This document shows, piece after piece, positions 62,421-64,000 of a stretch of 64,000 nt of DNA. The position numbers were made by a program, and so were the translations under genes. How positions within the stretch are numbered: the first letter of the stretch is position 1; every line of letters starts with the position of its first letter. Origin of the DNA: Syntrophus aciditrophicus SB (GTDB lineage Bacteria; Desulfobacterota; Syntrophia; Syntrophales; Syntrophaceae); the NCBI RefSeq assembly GCF_000013405.1, contig NC_007759.1, positions 1,117,001 to 1,181,000 on the forward strand, in the 5' to 3' direction. The notes beneath the pieces were generated by a model. The model had not been told where the DNA came from, ran no database searches, and saw nothing but the letters and a program-made list of their open reading frames with translations.

Positions 62421-62560
62421 ATTACCTTGCTGTGACCGCTTTCCTGGAATTGCCGAATTCTGATTATCTTTTCTGTAGTGACTATCTGCTGACAGCCCTG
62501 CTGTGATAACATTCCTGTAATTACTTTTTCCTGATTACCTTGTTGTGACTGCCTTCTTGC
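62421..62560. repeat. Imperfect direct repeats, period about 36-42 bp
   Basis: The unit ATTACCTTGCTGTGACCGCT recurs as ATTACCTTGTTGTGACTGCC at 62535, with more divergent copies at about 62463 and 62498. The array ends 26 bp before a small gene at 62587. Confidence 0.5.
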
Positions 62561-62586
62561 TGAGAATATCAAAAAAGGAGGAGAAC

Positions 62587-62790
62587 ATGGCTGATCGGTC
62601 AAAATTGATCGTAAACGGAATGAAAAAAGCGAAAGGAAGATATGGGAGAGTTAAATTTGAACAAATCAACTCTAACCAATACGATGGCTTATTTGAATGC
62701 TTGTGCAGAAGGTATGCAAAAGGAAAGAATCTTTTCACAGAAGCAGAGACTTCTATATATGCCGAGATAACCAGGGAATTCAACGAGTGA
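62587..62790 (+). CDS. Small hypothetical protein, 67 residues
   Basis: ATG 62587 is preceded by a strong AGGAGGAG. The protein is basic (MKKAKGRYGRVKFEQINSNQ) with one Cys pair CLCRRYAKGK and a helical end ETSIYAEITREFNE. No known domain recognised. It lies between two tRNA-like fragments and downstream of direct repeats, in AT-rich DNA, so it may belong to a decayed mobile element. Confidence 0.6.
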   Translation: MADRSKLIVNGMKKAKGRYGRVKFEQINSNQYDGLFECLCRRYAKGKNLFTEAETSIYAEITREFNE

Positions 62791-63248
62791 TTTACATTGT
62801 GATGCAGTTTCCAGAAAGTTAAGCGATCTGCTTGTGATCAGGCTTTGCCTTTTTATATCTTCAATCGAAATCCGTATGAGCCATTTATTCAAATTTCCAG
62901 AAGATTGACTTTGGGGGGGAGCCTATTTGCAGGACGCATTTCTTCCTCCCTCTGGTTTCGATGTAAAATGAACAGCCTCTTTTGAACACTCTCATGTGTT
63001 TGTTCATAAACGAAATCTGCCCATAATTGCGATAGACTTCCTGCGGTGATTAAACTGAATGGCTTGACTTGCTCTGAATGAATCGATCAGCGGGTGATCG
63101 AGAATTCATTTATGTCGACCATCTCTTATTTTCCCTGAATGAGGTGTGAGAGAAGGAGGAATATTGTCTGTAAAACTGTTCCGAAAAGTTATGTAAAAGT
63201 TATGCTGCATTTCTCGTCTTGGAAGAGAATTGAAAAGGTTCACAAAAT

Positions 63249-63280
63249 AAGGGGCTCCACTTGACTTAGCGGAGCCCCTT
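63249..63280. terminator. Bidirectional terminator-like hairpin
   Basis: Stem AAGGGGCTCC / GGAGCCCCTT with a 12-base loop; A-rich before and T-rich after, so it could act in both directions. No gene ends close to it on the plus strand; the cupin gene ends about 205 bp away on the minus strand. Confidence 0.65.
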
Positions 63281-63289
63281 ATTTATCGG

Positions 63290-63330
63290 GTGGGCCGTAT
63301 GGGACTTGACTCCACGGCTATAGGGTTCAG
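63290..63330 (-). pseudogene. Second tRNA 3'-end-like fragment
   Basis: On the minus strand: GCCGTGGAGTCAAGTCCC then ATACGGCCC, related to the fragment at 62050-62090 (most bases of about 30 match). More degenerate T-loop (AGTCAAG). Confidence 0.4.
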
Positions 63331-63485
63331 AAATGTTAAGCTCTATAAATAACAGCAGCTACTTACAAAGCCATGTCTTGGTGGCGTAAGTTATTTAATT
63401 ATTTTTTATTACATCGCATCCATGATTCACTTGTCCACGTTTTTCAATCAAAAAGATGCTGAAAATTACTTATGACAATAGAAAG

Positions 63486-63980
63486 TTAATGAGCATGGGC
63501 GGCTTCGGCATCCTCGAACGTTTTGTGTAATGTTCCGGCAGGATGTTCTGGTGGTGCGTAAATCACGTAAACCTTCAGAGGTTTGTTCCCTTCATTGATG
63601 ATGTTATGCCAAAAACCGGACGGGATGAAAATTGCCCAATCGTCTGAGACTTTCTTGTTAAAAGTCATCAATTCCTTTGATTGTCCCATCACTATACGGG
63701 CCTCACCCTGTTCCACACGGATAAACTGATCGCCTTCATCGTGCTTTTCAAGACCTATCTCTCCCCCCGGTTTAATTGTCATAACGGTCATCTGAAGATG
63801 ATTCCCTGTCCAGTGCGTTGCCCGGAAATTATCATTTTTTGTTGTCAGATCCTCAATGTCAACTACCCAGGGCTGTCTGCCATAATCCTTGATTTTTTTT
63901 GTCCCGTCGTTTTCTCCCGCTGCTAAAACGCCCACGGAAAACATCATGCACATAAAAACTAAAACGGCTTTTATCAACAT
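63486..63980 (-). CDS. Exported single-domain cupin protein
   Basis: 164 residues. ATG 63980 is set by GAGGAGG; an in-frame ATG five codons earlier has no site. Signal peptide LIKAVLVFMCMMFSVGVLAA. The cupin barrel is complete: MTIKPGGEIGLEKHDEGDQF (His and Glu metal ligands), RVEQGEARIVMGQS and AIFIPSGFWHNIINEGNKPL. This pattern fits small mannose-6-phosphate-isomerase-like cupins in exported form. The C-terminus is His/Ala-rich (EDAEAAHAH). Function unknown. Its upstream neighbour is outside the window. Confidence 0.82.
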   Translation of the reverse strand: MLIKAVLVFMCMMFSVGVLAAGENDGTKKIKDYGRQPWVVDIEDLTTKNDNFRATHWTGNHLQMTVMTIKPGGEIGLEKHDEGDQFIRVEQGEARIVMGQSKELMTFNKKVSDDWAIFIPSGFWHNIINEGNKPLKVYVIYAPPEHPAGTLHKTFEDAEAAHAH

Positions 63981-64000
63981 AATCTGCCTCCTCAAATGAA

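Larger units (their letters stand above)
61721..62586. other. Gene-poor, AT-rich region with decayed elements
   Basis: About 870 bp. It holds the first tRNA-like fragment (62050-62090), a short open frame end on the minus strand at about 62157-62224 (ending DFAEARKLFDK), two copies of ATTAAATATTTA, and the imperfect direct repeats at 62421-62560. No full gene is supported. Confidence 0.45.
62791..63485. other. Gene-poor region, about 700 bp
   Basis: Contains the terminator-like hairpin at 63249-63280 and the second tRNA-like fragment. No supported gene. Confidence 0.45.

Overview
The window looks like chromosome from a strictly anaerobic, syntrophic deltaproteobacterium (Desulfobacterota) close to Syntrophus. 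The evidence is an NADH-type [FeFe] hydrogenase with its maturase HydF, a Gram-negative envelope gene set, many PAS-rich two-component proteins, moderate GC and a UGA-containing selenoprotein gene. The genus is inferred from gene content, not from a search.

Layout. 1-2.1 kb holds a PAS histidine kinase (running off the left edge) and its response regulator. 2.4-7.7 kb is the hydrogenase block: hydF, the catalytic subunit and a fused NuoE-NuoF diaphorase subunit. 8.1-14.1 kb has a DUF554 membrane protein, an LpxH-like phosphoesterase, a pyruvoyl arginine decarboxylase and a 7TM kinase/REC-cyclase pair, followed by an initiator tRNA with promoter and terminator. 14.5-20.8 kb is accessory: an acidic repeat protein, a zinc-ribbon mini-protein, a cupin, a SpoT-like HD protein, a secreted Gly/His-rich protein, an SOS-controlled Y-family polymerase and a DUF2080/GNAT gene pair. 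21.0-27.9 kb is a threonine-degradation operon followed by a very large hybrid sensor kinase that is cut by an intact ISL3-family insertion sequence (24667-25979, 8-bp target duplication).

28-44.4 kb mixes an AAA ATPase, the Maf/YggS/aminotransferase operon, a MerP-like selenoprotein read through an in-frame UGA, ManC, two RNA methyltransferases, a PAS-LuxR regulator, rhomboid and TraB membrane proteins, an MBL hydrolase, an L,D-transpeptidase, a sirtuin and a NarL-type regulator. 44.9-51 kb has Nudix and HDAC-like enzymes and then the conserved rpmH-rnpA-yidD-yidC-jag-mnmE operon on the minus strand. 51.2-57 kb has a TolC-like channel directly followed by a P2A-type Ca2+ ATPase, an amidohydrolase and a GumN/TraB protein. 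57.5-64 kb is sparse: small hypotheticals, a pentapeptide-like repeat protein, purC, a membrane-anchored methyltransferase, a J-domain protein, and a roughly 1.3-kb segment bracketed by two decayed tRNA 3'-end-like sequences.

The most notable items are the CxxU MerP-like selenoprotein with a bacterial SECIS-like hairpin (32556-32882), the cleanly interrupted and reconstructable 1100-residue sensor kinase, the LexA-type operator lying inside the promoter of the Y-family polymerase, and several unusual proteins or pairings: the SpoT-like HD protein with a C-terminal membrane segment, the TolC/P-type ATPase operon and the A-V-G-Q-L repeat protein.
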